The position numbers and the translations under genes were made by a program. Shown one piece after another: positions 1-6,067 of a DNA stretch of 10,841 bases. The stretch's first letter is position 1, and each line of letters begins with the position of its first letter. The stretch is from positions 1 to 10,841 of the forward strand of contig CAUZHN010000078.1 of assembly GCA_963579625.1 (NCBI GenBank). The letters run 5' to 3'. This DNA comes from JAAXGI01 sp963579625 (GTDB lineage Bacteria > Gemmatimonadota > Gemmatimonadetes > Longimicrobiales > Gaopeijiaceae). Below the pieces are notes generated by a model. That model searched no databases and was not told the origin of the DNA. It was given only the letters and a program-made list of their open reading frames with translations.

Positions 1-9
1 GGAACAGCT

Positions 10-915
10 ATGAACATGCGAACCAGACTCACCCTCCCCTTTGTGCTGATGGTGCTGACGCTCACGATCGCGCTGTCAGCTCCGATCGCCGCGCAACAGG
101 CCACCGAATACGGCCCCGCGACCGGCACGCTCGTTATCGTCGGCGGTGGATCGATGGCGGGAACGGGTATCATGGAGAGGTTCATCGAGCTGGGAGGCGG
201 TGCCGAAGAGGGCCGCTTCGTCGTCGTGCCGACCGCCGGTGGCAACTATGACCGGGAGGGCGACCTCCGAGTGTTCGACGAGGACCAGGTCCTGGCGTCG
301 TGGCGGGAGCGCGGGGTCATGAATGTCTCGATGCTGCATACGCATGATGCGAAGCTCGCCGACACTGAGGCCTTCTCGGCTGATCTCGCGCAAGCGACGG
401 CCGTGTGGTTCAACGGTGGTCGCCAGTGGAACATCGTCGACTCCTACGCGGGCACGCGCACGTACGACCTCTTCCACGCGGTACTCGAGCGCGGAGGCGT
501 GATCGGCGGCAGCTCGGCGGGCGCCACGATCCAAGGTGAGTACCTCGTCCGCGGCGCCACCGAAGGCTCACAGATCGTCATGACGGACGAGGAAAACCAC
601 CAACTCGGCTTCGAGTTCCTGCGCAAATCGGCGATCGATCAACACATCAACGCTCGCATGCGCTGGGACGACATCATCCCGGTCATCGAGCAGCAGCCGC
701 ATCTGCTCGGCATCGGCCTCTCCGAGGGCACGGCGATCATCGTCACCGGCGACACCTTCGAGGTGATGGGCAAGTGGAAGGTCGCGGTGCACGACAACAC
801 CCGCACGTACCAGCCCTGGCAGAAGCCGTACTTCGTGCTGGCGCCCGGAGATGCCTACGACATGAAGGCGCGTCGGACTGTGAAGCTCGGGGATGGCACT
901 ACGCCTAGAAGGTGA
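10..915 (+). CDS. Secreted cyanophycinase-family (S51) serine peptidase
   Basis: This 301-residue protein belongs to the peptidase S51 / cyanophycinase family. The family includes exo-peptidases that cleave cyanophycin (multi-L-arginyl-poly-aspartate) and secreted relatives of unknown substrate. Seen in sequence: a signal peptide at residues 1-29 (basic start, hydrophobic core, likely cut near APIAAQ); a glycine-rich strand VIVGGG at 42-47; FNGGRQW at 134-140, the counterpart of the family's GGDQ segment; the nucleophile elbow GGSSAGAT at 166-173 with Ser169 as likely nucleophile; DQHINARMR at 210-218 with His212 as likely catalytic histidine; and GIGLSEGTAIIV at 234-245. The usual core motifs are all present and the length is normal. 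The export signal suggests action outside the cytoplasm, so imported or environmental peptide polymer is possible. Start: ATG at 10 with GGAA just upstream; ATG at 16 is an alternative. No cyanophycin synthetase gene is present here. The coding sequence looks more GC-rich than the lipoprotein genes that follow. Confidence 0.9.
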   Translation: MNMRTRLTLPFVLMVLTLTIALSAPIAAQQATEYGPATGTLVIVGGGSMAGTGIMERFIELGGGAEEGRFVVVPTAGGNYDREGDLRVFDEDQVLASWRERGVMNVSMLHTHDAKLADTEAFSADLAQATAVWFNGGRQWNIVDSYAGTRTYDLFHAVLERGGVIGGSSAGATIQGEYLVRGATEGSQIVMTDEENHQLGFEFLRKSAIDQHINARMRWDDIIPVIEQQPHLLGIGLSEGTAIIVTGDTFEVMGKWKVAVHDNTRTYQPWQKPYFVLAPGDAYDMKARRTVKLGDGTTPRR

Positions 916-1125
916 GACTTAGCTTCCCATCCCCCTATTCGGGACTTTTTCACCGAGTTCAGTCGGGCCGTTCGGGATAGCAAGTACGCGACATTCGGAG
1001 GGCTGAAGTCCGCACACATCGACGCCACTGAAACGCCGTTTTCTGAAAAAAATTGGTGGCGCTGCCCCTAGCCCACACGCATCGGTGTCAGGCTACCAAG
1101 GGGATTGGGCCGCAGCAGAAGCTTT
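916..1125. other. Intergenic region with C-rich motif and type 2 element
   Basis: This 210-bp gap lies between the ends of the convergent cyanophycinase-like and small lipoprotein genes. It holds CCCATCCCCCTATTC at 926-940, resembling the C-rich motif in the leaders of two lipoprotein genes, and the type 2 hairpin element at 1018-1064. No open frame in it looks like a gene and no classic stem plus T-tract terminator is clear. Confidence 0.6.
1018..1064. repeat. Type 2 dispersed hairpin element, copy 1
   Basis: A roughly 47-bp element that recurs at 8018-8066. The first 33 positions match at all but one base (ATCGACGCC here, ATCGCCGCC there), including a run identical through CGCCGTTTTCTGAAAAA. 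The 3' arm GTGGCGCTG is also shared, with a 2-bp length difference before it. Arms CGCCAC (1023-1028) and GTGGCG (1056-1061) can pair. This copy lies between two convergent gene ends, 61 bp beyond the stop of the minus-strand small lipoprotein. It could act as a 3' end or terminator structure or be a small repetitive element; no T-tract follows the stem, so it is not a canonical intrinsic terminator. Confidence 0.7.
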
Positions 1126-1133
1126 TTAGCTTC
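1118..1133. other. Short hairpin over the stop codon of the small lipoprotein
   Basis: GAAGCT and AGCTTC form a perfect 6-bp inverted repeat around a TTTT loop. It overlaps the TAA stop of the minus-strand gene at 1126-1128. It may help end transcription of the minus-strand operon, but no T-tract follows on either strand, so the role is uncertain. Confidence 0.4.
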
Positions 1134-1632
1134 GCCCCATTAACCCAAATGATTTGACCGAGAAGGATTGATCTCCCCACGCCCCTGCGATCCAGACAAG
1201 AGATCCTTCGGCCCCACGCAGCTGCTCAGGCACTCCAGAGAGCGGAATTAGCGAATCCTTCCCGTCGCGACTGATCTGCCAGCTGCCATCGACCTCCCGT
1301 AGCGTACCCAGATAGGCCGTCATCCCATCGACCGAGCGTAGTTCAAAAGACTCACCTTTGATTGCGCTTTCAGGTCTCACATCCGTAGTCCGTTCACCGC
1401 ATACCGTCACGATCGTACCACTCAACCGCCGTATTTCAGCTTCTCGGTCTCCGGTGATGCGGACTTGTTCTCCATCATCCAGTTGGACGATGGTAGCCGG
1501 GTCGAAATCCGTGCCCACGGAAAAAACCTTACCCGTCACACACGATTGAGCTGGCGCGGTAGGAACAGCTTGTGCAGCTGGCTTTCCAGAACAGGACGCC
1601 GTAGCCAGCAGGAGCAGGGGGATTAGCCTCAC
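1126..1632 (-). CDS. Small secreted lipoprotein with two beta-rich repeats
   Basis: Predicted 168-residue lipoprotein of unknown function. With the GTG start at 1632 the N-terminus reads as an ideal lipoprotein signal: a charged Arg2, then LIPLLLLATASC, with Cys14 as the lipidated residue. A TTG six codons upstream (1650) is open, but it would put DLAYP before the signal. The GTG overlaps the TGA stop of the upstream zinc-peptidase-like gene as GTGA, a classic translational coupling arrangement, so the two are almost certainly one operon. The mature part looks like a tandem of two related beta-rich units: one (about GKVFSVG to IVTVCGE) and a second (about YLGTLREVDG to SLVWIAG), each ending in a similar L-x-G-x-x-x-x-x-x-G-type strand. 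An OB- or SH3-like barrel is possible. No catalytic motif is visible. It may be a partner of the co-translated lipoprotein. Confidence 0.8.
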   Translation of the reverse strand: MRLIPLLLLATASCSGKPAAQAVPTAPAQSCVTGKVFSVGTDFDPATIVQLDDGEQVRITGDREAEIRRLSGTIVTVCGERTTDVRPESAIKGESFELRSVDGMTAYLGTLREVDGSWQISRDGKDSLIPLSGVPEQLRGAEGSLVWIAGAWGDQSFSVKSFGLMGRS

Positions 1633-4496
1633 TGGATACGCAAGATCCAAAAGCCCATCTCGTCGGGAAGTTCATCCCCATCCGGAGTTCTAATTCGGAG
1701 ACTTGTTGGTGAGTGTGAACTCGGGGGTGACCACTCTAAATAGGCGGTCGATCCACCCCTAACAGAATGACTACTAGTCGGCTCCGCATCCGAACTGGTA
1801 TAAGGCTGAAGTTTGCCATTAGTACCTGTCCAAAGGTTCATGATTGCTCGGAGGTCCCAGGAAGTCAGCGAGTCCCAAATCCGGCCATCAGCCCAGAGAG
1901 TTGCCCCGAAAATGGTCAGAAGATAGCCGATGCTGCTGGCACCTGTCGTTGTGACTAAGTTGTCGTAGCCGATTTGGCTAGATTTGGTCAGATTGCGCAT
2001 TAACGCAGCCTCTCCACCCCCGTAACTCGGGCCATACTCATCGAGAATAAACCGGAGTAAAGTGGCTGGCACACCGTAGACCGCTCTGTTACTACCTAAA
2101 CACGGCCCAGGATTGTCATCGCCTTTAGCCAGCCAGGTGCACTCCTCTGGCGCACCAACCACAGCCGAATCACTACCCCGACCGAAGTAACGTCTCAGGT
2201 CATGTGCCCAATTCTTATACCATTCAGCGCTATAGCCTTCAAGAAATTCTGTTGCCCCCAGATTTTGTCCGGATCCTCCGTGGCTGAGGGCTGCATTGCC
2301 TGAGAGTTGCTCAGATAGTGTTGCACCTCCCTCCCGCTCCCATCGTGCCTTGCTTCCGCCACCACGTAACCAAAGTTGAGTCCTCTGGAGAATATGAGTC
2401 ACTTCATGACTGATGAGTCGCGGGTACATAGCTAAGACGTCCGTCTTGGAAATCTCTCCCCGTTCGTGTATTCCACTGGGGTCCGGAGCAAGCCCATAAA
2501 AAATCTCCGCTTGGTTACTCATGTTGCAATAACTCTTCGCGAATAGATCGTATCCGTTCACAAACCCGTTGAGGGTTTCTCTCTTGTTCACTTCCTTTGT
2601 GAGGACTATCCCGACCCGACCCTCTCCATCCAAACCTAGTGTGTCACCCGCAACACCCCATCTGGGGATACTATCCACGAAGTCACCAAAATAATTCTTG
2701 ATGGTGGGTAGCGTTGTCCCGCTGAATGTCGCATCCAAGTCAGCATACTCAGCCGTTGTGAAGGATTCTGAAAGTGGATTCCCTATATCCTCCAAATAGA
2801 TTGCGGACGTGCCGATATATCTCACCACAGCACTTATATCTTCAGCGATTCCGTCGTAGCCTGCCCACGTGGTGTCTCGACAAAGGTTGCCAGAAGTACG
2901 AACCCGGATCGGTATCGTGTCCCCAACACTACGCGCTGGCATCCTACGAATAGTTGCTTCCATGGCGGCAGCCATAGCCTGAGGGTTCGTTCCTATGAAG
3001 GCCAGATCTTGCTCGGTCTGACGTGCAGCTTCCCAAATGCGAGCCTCCGCTTCTGCGTGAGCGAGACTCCGTCTGTATTCTTCCGAATCTATGGGGCCCT
3101 CCTGCAGAGGGGCGGGGCCTGCCGTCGCTCGATCGCCAAATGCGATGATCGGGACTTCGATGTAGCCAACATCCTCACTGGCAACCGGAAAGTCAGGGGT
3201 GGCATCACCAGCCAAAGTGGTGCCCGCGATTGCGGTTTGTGTGTAGGGAGTGAGTGAGGTTGCACTCTCCGAAGTCGACAACACACCTATGATATATTTT
3301 TCTGAACCACTCCCACCCGCCAAGTGGAGACACTCACCACCGATAGTATAGAGAATAGTTCCTGCACTTAGAGACCAAACTGTCCTTGGCTTCACTCCCA
3401 CGGTTTTAGTAGCGCTTTCACTCGCGACCGTCACTACTAGATCTACAACACGGGACGGCTTACAGGCAGATGTCGGCACGGTGATCTGTAGCTCTGTTGT
3501 GCTGGCTGACGTAATCGACGCTGTCAGTCCATCAACCGTGACCGTGTTACTCGCCGGGGTTGCACTAAAGCCTGAACCCGTGATCGTGGCTGCGGCACCT
3601 TCAGTCCAGGTGGCCGTGATCGTGTCCACTGTTGGCCCGACCCAATTGACCGTGATTTCAGCCGTTCCGATGGCTGAACCGGAAGTGGCCGTGATCGTCG
3701 CCGTGCCGTTGCCAACGGAAGTCACCATACCAGCAGAAGAGACCGTGGCTACGGTGGTGTCCGACGTAGCCCACGACACCGTGGCACCCGCCATCGTAGA
3801 CCCTGCCGCGTTCTTGACCGTAGCCGTGAGTTGAGTCGTATCACCCAGGGCCAAGAAACTGAGCAGTGTATCGGACAACTCCAGGCTCGCAGGCACTGCT
3901 ATCGTTACCGAAGCTGTTCCACTGGCCGACTCGGATGTAGCCGTGACCGTGGCCGTGCCATCCGCGACGGAAGTGACCAGACCAGCAGAAGATACCGTAG
4001 CGACAGCCTCGTCCGACGTAGCCCACGACACCGTGGCACCCGCCATTACGGACCCTGCGGTGTCTTTGACCGTGGCCGTGAGTTGAGTCGTATCACCCAG
4101 TGCCAAGAACGTGAGCAATGTGTCGGACAACTCGATACTCGCAGCCGCTTGAGCGACGGTTACGGCTGCGGTGGCATTGGCCGAGCCGGAAGTCGCCGTG
4201 ATCGTTGCAGAGCCGTCTGCTACTGAGGTTACCAATCCGGTTGAAGACACGGTTGCAACCGATGCAGACGATGAACTCCACGACACGCTTACTCCACTCA
4301 TCGTGGCACCGTTCTGGTCTTTGACCGTTGCGGTGAGTTGGGATGTCTCGCCGAGCGAGGCAAAGCTCAGAGTAGTCGCTGACAGCGTGATCGAGGTCGC
4401 CACGGGAGCCGGAGGTGTTGGTGGACTCGTGGGCGTAGTCCCGCCGTCACCGCACGCGAGGAGCAAGAGCACCGCTGAGAGTCGGATGTAGCGCAT
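1629..4496 (-). CDS. Big2/TIG-domain lipoprotein with HEVTH zinc-peptidase motif
   Basis: This 955-residue lipoprotein starts at ATG 4496. Cys15 follows LLLLA, a good lipobox, then a GDGGTTPT and Pro/Thr-rich linker. Three Big2 Ig-like domains follow at about 32-116, 117-200 and 201-283; the second and third are strongly repeated in DNA with a 252-bp period. A TIG/IPT-like domain lies at about 287-370. The C-terminal half carries a zincin motif, HEVTH at 697-701, preceded by hydrophobic RLIS. W-E-R-E-G-G follows, placing Glu722 20 residues beyond the second His, as in gluzincins (HExxH plus a downstream Glu). It reads as a surface-anchored metallopeptidase on an Ig-like stalk; M30 (hyicolysin)-like or immune-inhibitor-like families are the closest comparisons I can suggest, not a firm assignment. 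No propeptide is recognised. It is the first gene of an operon with the small lipoprotein via GTGA overlap. Confidence 0.88.
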   Translation of the reverse strand: MRYIRLSAVLLLLACGDGGTTPTSPPTPPAPVATSITLSATTLSFASLGETSQLTATVKDQNGATMSGVSVSWSSSSASVATVSSTGLVTSVADGSATITATSGSANATAAVTVAQAAASIELSDTLLTFLALGDTTQLTATVKDTAGSVMAGATVSWATSDEAVATVSSAGLVTSVADGTATVTATSESASGTASVTIAVPASLELSDTLLSFLALGDTTQLTATVKNAAGSTMAGATVSWATSDTTVATVSSAGMVTSVGNGTATITATSGSAIGTAEITVNWVGPTVDTITATWTEGAAATITGSGFSATPASNTVTVDGLTASITSASTTELQITVPTSACKPSRVVDLVVTVASESATKTVGVKPRTVWSLSAGTILYTIGGECLHLAGGSGSEKYIIGVLSTSESATSLTPYTQTAIAGTTLAGDATPDFPVASEDVGYIEVPIIAFGDRATAGPAPLQEGPIDSEEYRRSLAHAEAEARIWEAARQTEQDLAFIGTNPQAMAAAMEATIRRMPARSVGDTIPIRVRTSGNLCRDTTWAGYDGIAEDISAVVRYIGTSAIYLEDIGNPLSESFTTAEYADLDATFSGTTLPTIKNYFGDFVDSIPRWGVAGDTLGLDGEGRVGIVLTKEVNKRETLNGFVNGYDLFAKSYCNMSNQAEIFYGLAPDPSGIHERGEISKTDVLAMYPRLISHEVTHILQRTQLWLRGGGSKARWEREGGATLSEQLSGNAALSHGGSGQNLGATEFLEGYSAEWYKNWAHDLRRYFGRGSDSAVVGAPEECTWLAKGDDNPGPCLGSNRAVYGVPATLLRFILDEYGPSYGGGEAALMRNLTKSSQIGYDNLVTTTGASSIGYLLTIFGATLWADGRIWDSLTSWDLRAIMNLWTGTNGKLQPYTSSDAEPTSSHSVRGGSTAYLEWSPPSSHSPTSLRIRTPDGDELPDEMGFWILRIQ
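3680..4336 (-). repeat. Tandem Big2-coding repeats within the zinc-peptidase-like gene
   Basis: Three consecutive Big2 units are repeated in DNA as well as in protein. The block GCCCACGACACC recurs at 3769 and 4021 (252 bp, 84 codons), with a diverged form at 4276 (255 bp). Long stretches, such as the segment from the block to the downstream GTGAGTTGAGTCGTATCACC, are nearly identical between the two distal units. This indicates recent duplication or gene conversion of the second and third Ig-like domains; the first unit is closer to the N-terminal domain of the paralogs. Confidence 0.85.
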
Positions 4497-4580
4497 ACGC
4501 CTAATCTGCGGTGATGCTCGGGGATCTTGCTAGTAAAGCGACCCCCAGTGGGATACAGCCGCCCCCCTATTTCACCGCTC
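4497..4580 (-). promoter_or_regulatory. Leader of the zinc-peptidase-like lipoprotein gene, shared with the 6068-7891 gene
   Basis: The sequence upstream of this ATG is homologous to that upstream of the paralog at 7891. Shared blocks are CCCCCAGTG (4542-4550; 7941-7949) and CCCCCCTATTTC (4562-4573; 7958-7969), in the same order and nearly the same spacing. On the transcribed strand GGGGGTC and GATCCCC (4540-4546 with 4520-4526) can pair with one wobble, giving a hairpin 24 bp before the start codon. No clear -10/-35 pair is seen, and the type 1 repeat found before the paralogs is missing here. It may be a 5' UTR control element; function unproven. Confidence 0.5.
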
Positions 4581-4591
4581 TCTTTGGGATC

Positions 4592-4636
4592 ATCATCGCT
4601 TTTTTCATCCTGTTACGAAAAGAAAAAAGCGATGAT
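4592..4636. repeat. Perfect 15-bp inverted repeat beside the ABC fragment
   Basis: ATCATCGCTTTTTTC (4592-4606) and GAAAAAAGCGATGAT (4622-4636) are exact inverse complements separated by 15 nt. The T6/A6 runs sit at the inner ends of the arms. The right arm abuts the remnant of an ABC transporter gene. It could be a factor-independent terminator of an older locus, since a GC-containing stem with a T-run exists, or a scar of a mobile element. No transposase or target duplication is seen. Confidence 0.75.
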
Positions 4637-4730
4637 TGGCAGTTTTGATGTTGCAGAGAGTCCTCATGAAATTCGACGACGGGCAGGGTATCTTCCGGAA
4701 ACTCCTCCTCTTTACAGAGATATGACTGTG
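4632..4730 (+). pseudogene. Fragment of an ABC-transporter ATP-binding protein (NatA/GldA type)
   Basis: About 33 codons encode IGSFDVAESPHEIRRRAGY followed by LPETPPLYRDMTV. This matches, by recall of the family, the segment around the Q-loop of NatA/GldA-type ABC ATPases: pattern G-[FY]-D-V-x-E-x-P-x-E-[IV]-R-R-R-x-G-Y-L-P-E-x-P-P-L-Y-x-x-M-T-V. Walker A, the signature motif and Walker B are all absent, so only a short middle piece survives. It is open in frame with the downstream secreted protein gene, which makes a chimeric reading frame. The upstream edge coincides with the 15-bp inverted repeat. This is most likely a relic of rearrangement, not a functional ATPase; the match is convincing by eye but was not searched. 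Confidence 0.7.
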
Positions 4731-6056
4731 AACTCTGAGCCGACCCCTGTCACAATAGGTTTATTGCAACCCTCTACTGGGGTGCCACTTCCAGCAATTC
4801 TGTTCTTGGGTTTGCTAAGTTGCAGTGATACTCCCAGCGATGCGACCGGCCCAGCCATGGAGTCGGTTGCTTCGGTCACCGTCAGCCCGGCGACGGTTAG
4901 CCTCCAGGAAGGTGACACGATCCGCTTGACGGCGAAGGTCACAAGCGTCTCTGGCAACACCTTGGATAGTTCGAGTGTGACTTGGACATCCAGCAATCCG
5001 AAAATTGCCAGTCTATCGCCCTCCAACACGGCACTGGCCGTAGTCGTCACTGCTGAAGCGGAGGGAACAGCAGTGATTTCGGCGACCTCTGGGGGAAAGA
5101 GCGGTACATCCAACTTCGACGTAACACCCGCACCGATAGACGTGACCGGACAGTACTATGTGGCTCTGGGTGGAGTCGCTCGGTATCGCCTCTCCCTCAA
5201 TCAGACGGAGTCTTCGGTCACATTCTCACTCGCGCGGGAAGGAACCACCTTAACCGGGACGGGAACCATCGATGGGCAAAGTGTCAGCTTAACATCTGAA
5301 GGAGATGGTCCTGTCAGTCTTTCTCTCTCCTTGGAGTTCTCGGCTGAGTTGACTTCTTTCACCGGTACCTGGGTCTTCACCAACACCGAACAGAGTACGA
5401 ACGGAACCCTCACCGGCTCCGCCGGCCCGTGGACTACATATGATGTAACCACGAACGGACTGCCTCTCCTAGTTAAGGCGAACTACATCGATCTGGAATC
5501 CATCGACCGGGTGTCATTATTCCGTTCGAGCTCGGGACACGACTTCGTCGACGATTTTGAGGTCTGTCGCAGCATGAAGCACTACTTTCTCCCCTTGTCC
5601 ACCGTGGATTGGTCTGAGATCCGAATCTATTCACCGATAGACGGCACGATCGTCGGGTGGGCAAATGAGGGTGATAAGGGGACTACAACAACTATCGAGT
5701 CCAGTGCTTTCCCAGGAGTTTCCGTCACCGTATTCCACGTATCCCTCGCCTTGCCTCCGAAGATAGGAGACGTGGTGTCCGCGGGCGACAACCTAGGCAC
5801 TCACTACGGGTCTAAAAGCGACAGCGACATAGCAGTTCAGATCGTTACGCCTGATGGATATATGCTCGTGTCATATTTCGATGTGATGAGCGATGATGTC
5901 TTCCAAGACTATGAAGCTTATGGCGCATCCTCCCGATCTGACTTTGTCATTACAGCAACTGAACGTGATGCTGATCCTCTCACTTGTGATGGAGAGGAAT
6001 TTTCAAGTAGCGGGACTATGCCACAGTGGTTCGAACTCCAGAGCAGTGACTCTTAG
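4722..6056 (+). CDS. Secreted Big2 protein with degenerate M23/LytM-like C-terminus
   Basis: A 444-residue protein from the ATG at 4722; the start is uncertain. The frame is open back to a TTG at 4527, through the ABC fragment; ATG 4632 and GTG 4782 are also possible. From 4722, residues 25-33 (PAILFLGLL region) and Cys34 in LLSC form a lipobox, but the usual positive charge before it is missing, so the true N-terminus may have been lost in a rearrangement. Domains: Big2 Ig-like at about 48-135; a beta-sandwich with repeated TG-T/SLS motifs at about 142-237; then an M23/LytM-like fold at about 270-385 (SSGHDF, IYSPIDGT, VTVFHVSL, GDVVSAGDNLG, then SDIAVQI). The last segment sits where active M23 enzymes have H-x-H; it lacks that motif, so it is probably non-catalytic, perhaps peptidoglycan- or glycan-binding. 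It converges with the gene ending at 6068, 11 bp away. Confidence 0.75.
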   Translation: MTVNSEPTPVTIGLLQPSTGVPLPAILFLGLLSCSDTPSDATGPAMESVASVTVSPATVSLQEGDTIRLTAKVTSVSGNTLDSSSVTWTSSNPKIASLSPSNTALAVVVTAEAEGTAVISATSGGKSGTSNFDVTPAPIDVTGQYYVALGGVARYRLSLNQTESSVTFSLAREGTTLTGTGTIDGQSVSLTSEGDGPVSLSLSLEFSAELTSFTGTWVFTNTEQSTNGTLTGSAGPWTTYDVTTNGLPLLVKANYIDLESIDRVSLFRSSSGHDFVDDFEVCRSMKHYFLPLSTVDWSEIRIYSPIDGTIVGWANEGDKGTTTTIESSAFPGVSVTVFHVSLALPPKIGDVVSAGDNLGTHYGSKSDSDIAVQIVTPDGYMLVSYFDVMSDDVFQDYEAYGASSRSDFVITATERDADPLTCDGEEFSSSGTMPQWFELQSSDS

Positions 6057-6067
6057 TATCAGGAGGG

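Noticed and set aside
1018..1064. Canonical intrinsic terminator
   Set aside because: The stem has no following T-tract on either strand, and the T/A runs are within the loop; kept only as a repeat element.
3680..4336. CRISPR-like regular repeats
   Set aside because: The period is 252 bp and in frame, encoding Ig-like domains, with no short repeat-spacer pattern or cas genes.
3481..4491. Long plus-strand open frames opposite the Big2-coding region (similar ones at 7587-7901 and 9278-9613)
   Set aside because: They are antisense shadows. The same translated pattern recurs only because the repeated Big2 domains lie on the other strand; no ribosome binding sites or independent features support them.
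4527..4721. TTG start at 4527 for the secreted Big2 protein
   Set aside because: This stretch translates the leader DNA of the divergent gene and the inverted repeat, and places non-secretory sequence before the lipobox.
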